Assembly: GCA_949295005.1 (NCBI GenBank)
Contig: CASFJL010000017.1
Location: 1 to 32,081, forward strand
Length of the DNA stretch: 32,081 bases
Origin: an uncultured Pseudomonadota bacterium
GTDB taxonomy: Bacteria; Pseudomonadota; Alphaproteobacteria; RF32; CAG-239
Direction: 5' to 3'
Made by a program: the position numbers and the translations under genes. The stretch's first letter is position 1. Each line of letters opens with the position of its first letter. Under the pieces are notes generated by a model, which ran no database searches, was not told where the DNA came from, and saw only the letters and a list, made by a program, of their open reading frames with translations. This document shows, one piece after another, positions 15,722 through 27,443 of the stretch.

Positions 15722-17518
15722 TTAATTTTGATAAAAGAGCATAATTTTGCGCCAAATTTCTGCCGGCAGATTAGAGCCGGAAACATTTTTCATCGGAGAG
15801 TTGTCATCGTTTCCGAGCCAAACGGCAATAATCAAATCTTGAGAAAAACCTACAAACCATGCGTCTCTGTTTTCTTGGCTGGTTCCGGTTTTTCCGGCAG
15901 CAAACATTCCGGTTTGAGCTTTTTTTCCGGTTCCTTCGGCAACAACTTCTTGCAACATATATGTAAGCTGTTGGGCATGTTTTGGTTTTATGATTCTGTT
16001 TTCAAAATCCATATTTCTTTGATAAAGCTGATATCCGTCTTTGGTATAAATTTCTTTAATAGCATAAGGAAACACGGCGTATCCACCATTGGCAATGGTA
16101 GTATATGCAGTTGCCATATCTATAACCTTAACCTCAGAAGTTCCCAGTGCTAAAGCCGGAGAATTTTCAATTTCAGTGCTGATACCCATACGTTTGGCAT
16201 TTTGAATAATATCACTTCTATTGAGGTTTTCAGACAAATAGATGGTGGCCAAATTGTAAGAATGAGCCAAAGCTTGCGTGAGTGTTACTTCTCCGTGATA
16301 TTTTTTGTCAGCGTTCTCAGGTTTCCATTTACCGATGGACAACGGACCGTCAATAATTTTATCTTCGGGCGCGTATCCTTCTTGCAAGGCAGTCAAATAA
16401 ACAAAAGTCTTGAAAGAAGACCCCGGTTGACGCAAAGCTTGGGTGGCTCGGTTAAATTGGCTTTTAGCATAATCCACACCGCCAACCATGGCTTTTATGG
16501 CTCCGCTTTTATCCATAATCACAATTGCGCCTTGGTGCACATTGCGGGAAGCTGCATATTTTTTGATTGTGCTTTCCAAAATATCAGAGGCTTTTTGTTG
16601 CAAGTCTTGGTCAAGGGTTGTTAAAACATAAATATCATTCGTGCGTTCACCAATATAATCATTAACATCATTATAGACCCAATCGGCAAAATGCATGGCA
16701 TCTTTCACGTTATATTTTTTTTCTGGGCCAAGGCGCATTTTCAAGGCATTATCAGCCTGCATTTGAGTAATTTTATCATTATCAACCATATTGTTGAGAA
16801 CAACTTTGGCGCGTTCAACGGCGCGTTTTTCAGAGGCAATCGGGTTATAGCGTGAGGGAGCTTTGAGCATACCGGCAATAACGGCGGCTTCTTTGAGGTT
16901 GAGGTCGCGAGAAGATTTTTGAAAATATTTTTGGCTGGCAGCCTCAATACCATAAGCACCTGCGCCCAAATAAACACGATTCAGATAAAGAGCCAAAATT
17001 TGGTCTTTGGTGAACTTGGATTCGAGCCAAAAAGAGAGCATTAATTCTTGAATTTTACGTTTAATGTTCTTCTTTGGAGTTAAGAAGAGGTTTTTTGCCA
17101 CTTGTTGTGTAATTGTGCTTCCGCCCTGCGCATAATGCCCGACAAAAAGGTTGGTGAGCATGGCGCGTGTAAAAGAAATAATATCAAAACCAAAGTGAGA
17201 ATAAAAACGTCTGTCTTCGGTAGAGATAATGGCATCTACCACATATTTCGGGAGTTCATCAACAGTAATAACCTCAGAATAAACGCTTCCGAAAGTGGTG
17301 ATTTCATTACCGTTTTCAGCCGTGATGGTTGTAGAGGGCTGACGTGTTCTGTTCACGGCCTCGTTTATATCAGGAAGTGTGATAAAACAATAGCTTAGGT
17401 ATAACAAAAAAGTTATCACCAAGCCAAAGATAATTTTTTTTATCAAACTCCGATTCGTAAGTTTTTGTTTTGACTCTCTTTTTTTTCTTTTAGAACTCTT
17501 TTTCTTAGCTTTTGCCAC
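15722..17518 (-). CDS. mrcA: Class A penicillin-binding protein (PBP1A family)
   Basis: A bifunctional enzyme that polymerises glycan strands and cross-links peptides in the periplasm. A basic cytoplasmic start (KAKKKSSKRKKRES) is followed by one membrane helix (about 30-48). The GT51 domain has STEDRRFYSHFGFD and GGSTITQQVAKNLFL; the transpeptidase has SSFK (RQPGSSFKTF), SYN and KTGTSQ. At 598 residues it lacks the long insertions of enterobacterial PBP1a (about 850). The GTG at 17518 is chosen because AAGGTGAG precedes it; the frame extends to a TTG 12 codons upstream. The LppC lipoprotein at 3387-4844 is a possible partner. Confidence 0.94.
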   Translation of the reverse strand: MAKAKKKSSKRKKRESKQKLTNRSLIKKIIFGLVITFLLYLSYCFITLPDINEAVNRTRQPSTTITAENGNEITTFGSVYSEVITVDELPKYVVDAIISTEDRRFYSHFGFDIISFTRAMLTNLFVGHYAQGGSTITQQVAKNLFLTPKKNIKRKIQELMLSFWLESKFTKDQILALYLNRVYLGAGAYGIEAASQKYFQKSSRDLNLKEAAVIAGMLKAPSRYNPIASEKRAVERAKVVLNNMVDNDKITQMQADNALKMRLGPEKKYNVKDAMHFADWVYNDVNDYIGERTNDIYVLTTLDQDLQQKASDILESTIKKYAASRNVHQGAIVIMDKSGAIKAMVGGVDYAKSQFNRATQALRQPGSSFKTFVYLTALQEGYAPEDKIIDGPLSIGKWKPENADKKYHGEVTLTQALAHSYNLATIYLSENLNRSDIIQNAKRMGISTEIENSPALALGTSEVKVIDMATAYTTIANGGYAVFPYAIKEIYTKDGYQLYQRNMDFENRIIKPKHAQQLTYMLQEVVAEGTGKKAQTGMFAAGKTGTSQENRDAWFVGFSQDLIIAVWLGNDDNSPMKNVSGSNLPAEIWRKIMLFYQN

Positions 17519-17538
17519 GATTCTCACCTTTTTAACGC

Positions 17539-17554
17539 TTGCGAAGATTCGCAA
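17539..17554. repeat. Inverted repeat between mrcA and the RHH gene
   Basis: TTGCGAA and TTCGCAA are exact inverted copies separated by GA. It lies 21 bases before the mrcA GTG and 66 bases before the divergent small gene, so it is placed well for an operator, possibly of the ribbon-helix-helix protein itself. Confidence 0.45.
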
Positions 17555-17619
17555 AATATTTTAAAACTACAATTACAAAGACTTGGAAAACATAACACAA
17601 AAAGATTAAGGAACATTTT

Positions 17620-17820
17620 ATGACCAATATCTCAATCAAATTAAGTGAAGATTTGTTAAAAAAAATGGCTTTGCTTGCAGAAAAAAACAACCAAAGCATC
17701 AATGATATTGCGTTAGAGGCCTTGTCTTCTTATGTCAACGAATGTGAAGATATTCATCAAACAGATTTGTGCGCGGTTGATAATTTGGAGCGTTCATTCT
17801 TTTTATCTATTGCCGAATAA
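17620..17820 (+). CDS. Small ribbon-helix-helix (CopG/Arc-type) protein
   Basis: The 66-residue protein begins with a strand (TNISIKLSEDLLKKM) followed by two helices (LAEKNNQSINDIALEALSSYV), the layout of a ribbon-helix-helix DNA-binding domain, and ends in an acidic tail. A strong ribosome binding site (AAGGA) precedes it. Such proteins are often antitoxins, but no toxin gene follows: polA starts 28 bases downstream. It may be a lone regulator or co-transcribed with polA. The fold call is from pattern only. Confidence 0.65.
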   Translation: MTNISIKLSEDLLKKMALLAEKNNQSINDIALEALSSYVNECEDIHQTDLCAVDNLERSFFLSIAE

Positions 17821-17848
17821 GCTTATCCGCTGAAAACAAGGAAAAATA

Positions 17849-20605
17849 ATGACGAAAACAGTTTGTCTGGTTGATGGCTCGGGATATATTTTCAGAGCTT
17901 TTTACGGTATTCCTAATTTAACCTCGCCTGATGGTGTTCCGGTTAATGCCGTTTATGGTTTTACCAATATGTTTTTGCGTTTAACCCAGAACATTCCATG
18001 TGATTATTCTTTGGTGTTGTTTGATGCCAAAAGAAAAAATTTCCGTAACGAGTTTTTTCCTGAATATAAAGGTACCAGAAAAGAGATTCCCGAAGAGCTG
18101 ATTCCCCAGTTTCCGATTATCAGAGAAGCGGTTAAGGCTTTGAACTTGAACCAACTTGAAATGGAAGGCTATGAGGCCGATGACCTGATTGCCACCTATG
18201 CTGAACAAGCTTTGAATAAAGGCTATGAGGTAGTGGTTGTTTCTGCCGATAAAGATTTAATGCAGCTGATTCGCCCCGGTGTTCGCTTTTATGACCCGAT
18301 GAAAGATAAGTTCTTTACTCCCGAAGATGTGAAGGAAAAATTCGGCGTTTATCCCGATAAAGTGGTCGATGTTCAGGCTTTGGCGGGAGATAGCATTGAT
18401 AATGTCCCCGGCGTCCCCGGAATTGGCTTGAAAACTGCGGCACAGTTGGTTAACGAGTTTGGCTCTTTGCAAGAAGTTTTGGACCGAGCCGGAGAAATCA
18501 AGCAAAACAAAAGAAGAGAAACTTTGCTTGAAAATAAAGAAAATGCGCTCATTTCTTTGCAACTTGTTACCTTGAAAAAAGATGTTCCGGTAGAAAAAGA
18601 CATTGAGGCTTATGCTTGCCATAAACCCGTGTTTGAAGATATTGAAAAGTTTGTTGATTTATATGGATTTTTGAGCTTAAAACCACGTTTGCAACGCTGG
18701 GCAGAAGTCAGATGCAATAGTCTGCCGGATGAGGAAAATCAAGACCTGAACACCGTATTTAAAGAGGTAGAAAAGCACTATGAGTTAGTGCAAGATGAAC
18801 AAAGTTTAATGCGCTGGGTGGATTTGATAAAAAACAAGGGCGCCTTTGCTTTTGATACCGAAACCACCGGCATTGCCCCCACTTTTGATAAAATCGTCGG
18901 CTTTTCCATGGCGGTAAAAGAGGGTGTAGCTTGCTATGTGCCTTTGAAGCATAAATCTCAAAATCGTGACTTGTTTGCATTGGAAAGCGATGAAATCAAA
19001 CAGCTTGATTTTGCAGCTGTTGCCAAACATTTAGCTCCGATTATGACTGATAAGAGCATTTTGAAAATCGGACATAATATCAAGTTTGATATGCACTTCT
19101 TTGCGCAAGTGATTGGCGAAGACAAAGAGATTTTCCCGATTGAAGATACGGCTGTGTTATCTTATGACTTGGATAGCTCTGAGCATGGACACGGTATGGA
19201 TGAGCTGGCAGAAAAGTTTTTGTCTTATAAAACCATTCATTATGAAGATGTTTGCGGCACCGGCAAAGATAAAATCACCTTTGACTATGTGCCTTTGGAT
19301 AAGGCTTTGGACTATGCCGCCGAAGATGCCGACATCACCTTGCGTTTGTATCATGTCTTAAAGCCAAGATTGATAAAAGAGAAAAAAATTGCCGTTTATG
19401 AAAACTATGACCGCCCACTGATTGCCATTTTGCAAAAAATGGAAAAACAAGGCGTGATGGTTGATAAACAAAAACTCATGAACCTGAGCCAAGAGTTTGA
19501 TAAAAAATTGAAAGAATATGAGCAAGAAATTTATCAACTTGCCGGAGAAGAATTTAATATCGGCTCACCCAAGCAAATCGGCGAAATTTTGTTTGGTAAA
19601 CTCGGTGCTAAGGGCAAGAAAACCGCAACTGGAGCCTGGCAAACCGGAGCCGATGTTTTGGAAAAGCTGGCTGCCGAGGGCAATTTGCTTGCCGCCAAAA
19701 TTTTAGATTGGCGCGGCTTTAGCAAACTCAAATCCACTTATACCGACGCTTTACTCAATTTGCTCGATAAAGACAGCCGCTTGCATACCACTTTTAACCA
19801 AACCGTGGTTAATACCGGTCGTTTGGCATCTTCTAACCCCAATCTGCAAAATATCCCGATTAGAAGTGAAGAAGGCAAAAAAATCCGTGAATGCTTTATT
19901 GCTAAAGAAGGCTGTAAGATAATCGCTTCCGACTATTCGCAAGTTGAGCTGCGCTTACTCGCTTCTGTGGCTAATGTTAAGGGGTTGAAACACGCTTTTG
20001 AACAAGGCATAGATATTCACGCCGCCACTGCCGCAAAAGTTTTTGGCGTGCCTTATGAAGAAGTGGATGCCAATATGCGCCGCCATGCCAAAGCCATCAA
20101 TTTCGGCATTGTTTACGGCATTTCGCAATATGGCTTGGCCAAACAAATTGATGTCAGCAATGAAGAGGCTAAGAAATATATTGATGCTTACTTTGCCCAA
20201 ATGCCCGAGATTAAAAAATATATGGAACAAACCACCATGTTTGCGCATCAATACGGCTATGTGATGACACCTTTTGGACGCAAATGCTCGATTATGGGCA
20301 TTAATGATAAAAACAAACGTATTGTTGCCAATGCCGAAAGAGCCGCCATCAATGCGCCGATTCAAGGCGGTGCGGCAGATATCATCAAACGCGCGATGAT
20401 TGCCGTGCAAAAAGAGTTGGAAGAGGGCGGATATAAGACCAAAATGCTCTTACAAGTGCATGATGAGTTGGTTTTTGAAGCACCGTTAGATGAGGTGGAA
20501 AAAGCCGCCGCCATGATAAAAAAGACCATGGAAAGCGTAGTGGATTTAGCCGTGCCTTTTGTTGCCGAAGTTGGTATCGGTGATGACTGGACCCAAGCTC
20601 ACTAG
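17849..20605 (+). CDS. polA: DNA polymerase I
   Basis: Pol I fills gaps and removes RNA primers. All three domains are present in 918 residues. The 5' nuclease (about 1-290) has LVDGSGYIFRAFYG, EADDLIATYA and GDSIDNVPGVPGIG. The proofreading domain (about 310-500) is intact, with FDTETTG, HNIKFDMHFF and YAAEDADIT, unlike Taq-type enzymes. The polymerase (about 530-918) has DYSQVELRLLASV, the O helix region KAINFGIVYGIS and QVHDELVFEAP. The ribosome binding site is AAGGA eight bases before the ATG. A strong terminator follows. Confidence 0.97.
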   Translation: MTKTVCLVDGSGYIFRAFYGIPNLTSPDGVPVNAVYGFTNMFLRLTQNIPCDYSLVLFDAKRKNFRNEFFPEYKGTRKEIPEELIPQFPIIREAVKALNLNQLEMEGYEADDLIATYAEQALNKGYEVVVVSADKDLMQLIRPGVRFYDPMKDKFFTPEDVKEKFGVYPDKVVDVQALAGDSIDNVPGVPGIGLKTAAQLVNEFGSLQEVLDRAGEIKQNKRRETLLENKENALISLQLVTLKKDVPVEKDIEAYACHKPVFEDIEKFVDLYGFLSLKPRLQRWAEVRCNSLPDEENQDLNTVFKEVEKHYELVQDEQSLMRWVDLIKNKGAFAFDTETTGIAPTFDKIVGFSMAVKEGVACYVPLKHKSQNRDLFALESDEIKQLDFAAVAKHLAPIMTDKSILKIGHNIKFDMHFFAQVIGEDKEIFPIEDTAVLSYDLDSSEHGHGMDELAEKFLSYKTIHYEDVCGTGKDKITFDYVPLDKALDYAAEDADITLRLYHVLKPRLIKEKKIAVYENYDRPLIAILQKMEKQGVMVDKQKLMNLSQEFDKKLKEYEQEIYQLAGEEFNIGSPKQIGEILFGKLGAKGKKTATGAWQTGADVLEKLAAEGNLLAAKILDWRGFSKLKSTYTDALLNLLDKDSRLHTTFNQTVVNTGRLASSNPNLQNIPIRSEEGKKIRECFIAKEGCKIIASDYSQVELRLLASVANVKGLKHAFEQGIDIHAATAAKVFGVPYEEVDANMRRHAKAINFGIVYGISQYGLAKQIDVSNEEAKKYIDAYFAQMPEIKKYMEQTTMFAHQYGYVMTPFGRKCSIMGINDKNKRIVANAERAAINAPIQGGAADIIKRAMIAVQKELEEGGYKTKMLLQVHDELVFEAPLDEVEKAAAMIKKTMESVVDLAVPFVAEVGIGDDWTQAH

Positions 20606-20610
20606 AAATA

Positions 20611-20644
20611 AAAAAACGCAGAATTTTATTTCTGCGTTTTTTTG
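20611..20644. terminator. Bidirectional terminator between polA and the large metallopeptidase-like gene
   Basis: ACGCAGAA and TTCTGCGT pair perfectly around a six-base AT loop, with an A run on the left and seven Ts on the right. Both strands therefore show a hairpin followed by Ts, serving the two convergent genes. Confidence 0.85.
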
Positions 20645-20655
20645 TTGAATATAAA

Positions 20656-23600
20656 CTAGGCCGAGCGCCCACCGCTGCGAACTTGTGTATTTTGTGGCAT
20701 CGGCGGCAGTTTTGAAAAATCAACAGGTTTATAGTTTTGAGACTTTTGTTTCATTTTTTGAATAGTATTGGGATATTCATTCTCAATAATGTTGACAAAG
20801 CTTTCAGCAACCTTGTCCCAGTTTGCTCTTTCCGGCGTTCCTTTTTCAGGAATTTTATCTTCAAAGAAGTCTTTTTCAAACTTGTCGGCATCTTTACCGC
20901 AATAATATTCTCCCAATTCTTTTTCATAAAGCTTGTGTGAACAATAAGCCTCAAGATTATGGAAAACATAAGATTTATGAAAATCTCCATGTTGAGAAAA
21001 AAGTCGACTATTGTAGCTATAGTCATTAAATCTGTCTTCAGCTGAAATAATACCGTTTTTTTGTGCTAAATTAAAAAGTTGATATTCTCCTTCTTCATGT
21101 TCCATTTCATTATTTTTAGTTCCGGTTGTAGGGCAAATACCGGCAACAGAACTTCTCGGATATTTTGTGTTGAATATAGCCTGCATATAGAAACGCCCAC
21201 TGACTTTGGGATTAAAGTAATGTTCTTGTAATTTCTGGTCAACATAACAAGGAGAGTTTTCAATATCCTTGCCGAAACGTGCATTAATTTCTTTAGACAA
21301 GCGCAGGGCATCAGTATAACTTCCAACATAAATAGTCATACCTTTACCATTATCTCCACCATGTGCAATCTTGTGAGAAACATCAAGTTTTTCGAGCATT
21401 TCTGAAATCGCTTTAGTGGTTGTATGGTCGCGGTTTGGCACTACATCCAGATGGAGTTTCCAATTAGTCTCAGATTTTCTTGTTTTTGAGTTGTGATAAA
21501 AACTTTCAATTTTTAAGCCACTTTTTTGTTTATGTTCTTCAAAACGAGGGTCATCGGAATTATATTTTGCTTTTGCCTTTTCTAATTCTGTTTCCTTCAA
21601 AATATCGGCGCGAATATAGTTCAACTCGGCTTTTTCCATTTTAGAAATTTTGCCGCTTTTTTCTTTGGCTTCTAAAGTTCTGCGACGTGTTTCACGGCTT
21701 TTTTCGTATTCGGTTTGCGGTGCCGGAGCAGGTGCTTGTGCTTGTGTTTGTGTTTGAGTGTTTTGTTGTGATTTGCTTTGTTGCTGCGTTTGTTGTTTGT
21801 TTTTCACAATCTGCAAAGCACCTTTGAGTTTTTCATCTTGAATACTTTGCAAAAATTCATCATTAAGCTCAGGTGCGCCAATCATTTGCATGGCGGGTTT
21901 GGCTTCCATGCAGGCGAGCAGCAGGCGGGCTTTAAAATCGGGAGATTTAATATCACCAAATTCAATCACCGAGCCTTGTTTTTGAGCCAGAGTTACAATA
22001 TCACGAAAACGCTGCATATTGGGAACTTTGGGGTTGCCGTCTTTATCTTTGGCCGAAAGGGTAATGTTATTGGTGCTTTGAGCCACAATTTTATCAACAC
22101 TGCCGTTAGCGTGCTTAATTTCGGCTCTATATTCGGGAGCTTTAATATCTTCCTTATATTCAGCTTTTTGTTTTGCGGCAGAAGGTTGAAAAATTTCCCG
22201 CAAAGCTTTTTTAAAACTTGGGTCAACAACAGCATTAGGTTCATTTCCAGTTGAATTTCGATTATCATTCCCTTGGTTAACATTCAAAATTTGCAGCGGT
22301 TTGAAGGCTTGTTTGTAGTTTTCTAATATTTTTTTATAAGCCTCAAATTGTCCCAAACTAAGCGGATTATGGGGATTGTTTCCATTTTTTATTTCAAGTT
22401 TCAATGCTTCTGCCAAATTGGGATTATAAGTTTGAATTTCATCAAAAAGCTTTTTAATTTCTTTTAAAGAAGGCTCTTGTGCCGTAATTAAACCGTCAGC
22501 AATCAGGGTGCCGTCCAAGTCGTTCATTCTATCTGGTTTTTCACGACGAATATAAGGTGCTACAATGGTTTTAAGTTCATCAATGGTAGCCTTGTCAGGA
22601 GTTTGTGTGCAATAAATGACGACGGGGTCGTTCCTTCTATGCCAACCATGAGGTGTGGCGGTTTTATAATAGGCATTGTGTTTTCTTGCAAAATCATCTA
22701 AAGCATCAAAAAGTTTTTTATTGGGCAAAGCATTAACGGCAAATCTTTGCACAACATTTGAATTTTTAAGTGAAGGTGGAAGTCTGAATATCCAGCCACT
22801 GGAAAGAAAATCACCTTGCGTTTTCATATCTGTGGTATCAAGCATTCTTTTAGCCAATTCATCTCCTTTAGGAGTTTGTCCACCCGCTGCAAAATAAGCG
22901 ATTTTTCCGTCTTTGTCTTTAGTCGGAGGTGTTTTTCCATCCCATATATCAGACGAATATTTTACATATTTTTTCTCTTCATAAATCTTTGTTCTAAGGG
23001 CTTTTAGATGCAGAGGCTCATTCCAATTTGAGTTGCAATAATGTTTAAAATCAAATGTATCGGGAGATAAAAAGCTTTTGGGTGTTTGACCGCTTTGATT
23101 GGTTTGGGAGCGCATATCTGCAATCAGATACATTTTATCAAAAAACATATCTTTATCATCGCGAGAGATATTGTTGTCCTCTAAATATTTATCATAAGCT
23201 TCAAGAAGTTTGGTTTCTTCTTGGGTAAGATTTGCAAAATAGGGAATGTTAGCAATGCTATTTTGCTTTTGAGAATTAACTGATTGCAGCTGATTATCAT
23301 TACTTTGAGCGTTTGCTTTTGTAAAATGCAATCTGTTTTGCATATAATCGCGCATAGAGGTCATACAATCGGCGCAGAATGGTTCTTTAAGCTTTTTGCG
23401 GCGGTTAAAACTTTCATCCGTATAAGCATATTCATACATCAGGCAGTTTTTATCGGTGCAATGTGAGCCAAGGTTTTCCACTGTGTTTTGACGCTCTTCG
23501 TGTGTCGCATTGAATGTGTGTCCAAGCTCGTGAATGATAATATCTTTGAAATAAGTTTTCAAATCTTCACCCGTGTAGCCAAGATTAGCGCAAGTTCCGG

Positions 23601-24078
23601 CAGAAATATTAATACTCAGTTCACTGGAAATTCCACGGATATTGCCATGAGCTTTTTGTTTGGTAATATTAACCAAAATCGGAGAGGCAGAAGAGTGCAT
23701 ATTTCCGGCACTGTCAGCCTGTAATTGGCTGAGTTTTTGAATATCAACCATACCATTATGGGTAGCCAAAGCAATTTGTTTTTTTAATGAAGCTTTGTAC
23801 GAGCCATCGGGAAGTTTTTCAAACATCTGCCAAAAGCTTTTTTCATCAAAATCTTCCGTGCTTTGCCCTGTTTTTTTTCTTTCCTCATAAACTTGTTTGT
23901 TATGTGCGGCCAGCTTTTGCAAAATACCTAAATCATCGTAAGAAATATTTCCTTCATCCGTAGCAAAATTATCTTTATATTCAGGAAACAAATTGATAAA
24001 GTCTTGAACGGCTTCTTTAGTCCAATCGATATATTTTTGCTCTAATCCGTCTTCGAAGTTAAAATAGAAAGTTTTCAT
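20656..24078 (-). CDS. Large protein with archaemetzincin-like zinc metallopeptidase site
   Basis: I know no named family for the whole 1140-residue protein. Near the N-terminus it has HELGHTFNATH (H183, E184, H187, H193), the zinc motif of metzincins with Asn in place of the usual Gly, then C207 and C212, Met214, and FCADC with C235 and C238. This order of HExxHxxxxxH, CxxxxC-x-M and FCxxC is that of archaemetzincins (M54). There is no signal peptide or membrane segment. A Gln/Thr/Pro/Ala linker lies at about 760-790. The C-terminal half has further domains with His and Cys residues that I cannot assign. The ATG at 24078 has GGCGGA before it; an in-frame TTG is five codons upstream. Confidence 0.8.
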   Translation of the reverse strand: MKTFYFNFEDGLEQKYIDWTKEAVQDFINLFPEYKDNFATDEGNISYDDLGILQKLAAHNKQVYEERKKTGQSTEDFDEKSFWQMFEKLPDGSYKASLKKQIALATHNGMVDIQKLSQLQADSAGNMHSSASPILVNITKQKAHGNIRGISSELSINISAGTCANLGYTGEDLKTYFKDIIIHELGHTFNATHEERQNTVENLGSHCTDKNCLMYEYAYTDESFNRRKKLKEPFCADCMTSMRDYMQNRLHFTKANAQSNDNQLQSVNSQKQNSIANIPYFANLTQEETKLLEAYDKYLEDNNISRDDKDMFFDKMYLIADMRSQTNQSGQTPKSFLSPDTFDFKHYCNSNWNEPLHLKALRTKIYEEKKYVKYSSDIWDGKTPPTKDKDGKIAYFAAGGQTPKGDELAKRMLDTTDMKTQGDFLSSGWIFRLPPSLKNSNVVQRFAVNALPNKKLFDALDDFARKHNAYYKTATPHGWHRRNDPVVIYCTQTPDKATIDELKTIVAPYIRREKPDRMNDLDGTLIADGLITAQEPSLKEIKKLFDEIQTYNPNLAEALKLEIKNGNNPHNPLSLGQFEAYKKILENYKQAFKPLQILNVNQGNDNRNSTGNEPNAVVDPSFKKALREIFQPSAAKQKAEYKEDIKAPEYRAEIKHANGSVDKIVAQSTNNITLSAKDKDGNPKVPNMQRFRDIVTLAQKQGSVIEFGDIKSPDFKARLLLACMEAKPAMQMIGAPELNDEFLQSIQDEKLKGALQIVKNKQQTQQQSKSQQNTQTQTQAQAPAPAPQTEYEKSRETRRRTLEAKEKSGKISKMEKAELNYIRADILKETELEKAKAKYNSDDPRFEEHKQKSGLKIESFYHNSKTRKSETNWKLHLDVVPNRDHTTTKAISEMLEKLDVSHKIAHGGDNGKGMTIYVGSYTDALRLSKEINARFGKDIENSPCYVDQKLQEHYFNPKVSGRFYMQAIFNTKYPRSSVAGICPTTGTKNNEMEHEEGEYQLFNLAQKNGIISAEDRFNDYSYNSRLFSQHGDFHKSYVFHNLEAYCSHKLYEKELGEYYCGKDADKFEKDFFEDKIPEKGTPERANWDKVAESFVNIIENEYPNTIQKMKQKSQNYKPVDFSKLPPMPQNTQVRSGGRSA

Positions 24079-24110
24079 AGTTTTTTCCGCCAAAATTAAA
24101 CAATAAAAGC

Positions 24111-24139
24111 ATCATAGCACAGAATAGATTCGCTGTCTA
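24111..24139 (-). promoter_or_regulatory. Promoter of the large metallopeptidase-like gene
   Basis: TAGACA (24139-24134) and TATGAT (24116-24111) are exactly 17 bases apart. Transcription would start near 24104 and leave a leader of about 26 bases. Both boxes differ from consensus by one base. Confidence 0.65.
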
Positions 24140-24242
24140 GAATAAATTTTGTCTAAAATAAGCACAAAAACATAAAATATAAGCTTTTTTGCGTTGATAT
24201 CTTTGCTTTTTTGTTTGGTGAATTCAATATTTGGGTATATAG

Positions 24243-26735
<2,493 letters not shown>

Positions 26736-26754
26736 TCTGCCTAGAAACAAACAA

Positions 26755-26792
26755 AACCCCCGCAAGTTTAAGAAAACTTCGGGGGTTTTTTT
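26755..26792 (+). terminator. Terminator of gyrB, possibly bidirectional
   Basis: CCCCCG and AAGTTT pair with AAACTT and CGGGGG, with one bulged C and a four-base loop, followed by seven Ts. On the other strand the hairpin is followed by TTTTGTTTG, so it may also end the gene at 26796-27341. Confidence 0.85.
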
Positions 26793-26795
26793 GTG

Positions 26796-27341
26796 TTACT
26801 GAATACTTGCGCAAAAATAAATATTTCCACTCATTCTCAAATGAAACTCAATAGAACAATTTCCGACAAATCCATGTACTAAGCTATAAATGGAAGTCAT
26901 TTCTGCATCACTAACATTTTCAAACAACAAATAACTTTGCTGTCTATAAATTTTAGGATATCCCAAAACCTCAAGTTTTTGCGAAAGTTCATAAAAATCC
27001 TCCTGATAATTTTTTAAGAGCTTAAACGCTTTCATATTCATCGGTATGGCAAGAGAGTGTATGCTCTTTGCAAATTCAAACACGGTTCTGGTATTAATCT
27101 TGTTTAATTTTTTCACATCTTTGTAGGTCATAGGTTGAGCATAAAAAATGGTTTTATCAACAATGATTCCGACCAGCTCCCCCATATTTGCTGCAATTGT
27201 TTTAGAAAAATATTCTTTGCCATCTTTTCTAAATATTAAATCAAATTGAGAATTGCCTGAGATTTTTTCCAAATATTCTCTTACCTGAGCAACGGTAGGC
27301 TGACAAGCATTAAAAACACGAAAAATTTCTTCTTTTTCCAT
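26796..27341 (-). CDS. Hypothetical cytoplasmic protein
   Basis: I do not recognise this 181-residue protein. It has no signal peptide or membrane helix. An N-terminal helix (EEIFRVFNACQPTVAQVREYLEKI) leads to alternating strands and helices (DLIFRKDGKEYFSKTIAANMGELVGIIVD) and a Tyr/Phe-rich C-terminal half with only two Cys in the last part. There is no Shine-Dalgarno motif in the AT-rich stretch before the ATG. It is convergent with gyrB and divergent from the flavodoxin-like gene. Codon use resembles its neighbours, so it is probably a real resident gene. Confidence 0.7.
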   Translation of the reverse strand: MEKEEIFRVFNACQPTVAQVREYLEKISGNSQFDLIFRKDGKEYFSKTIAANMGELVGIIVDKTIFYAQPMTYKDVKKLNKINTRTVFEFAKSIHSLAIPMNMKAFKLLKNYQEDFYELSQKLEVLGYPKIYRQQSYLLFENVSDAEMTSIYSLVHGFVGNCSIEFHLRMSGNIYFCASIQ

Positions 27342-27443
27342 AAAATAATTATTTTAAAAATTAAACATATATTTAGCTGATTGAGGCATAAGATTAAGTA
27401 GATAATATAAATTTGTCAATCAATTTTACCGGAGGGAAAGAAG

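Noticed and set aside
17620..17820. Antitoxin of a type II toxin-antitoxin pair
   Set aside because: The next gene is polA and the gene on the other side is mrcA; no toxin-sized frame is adjacent.
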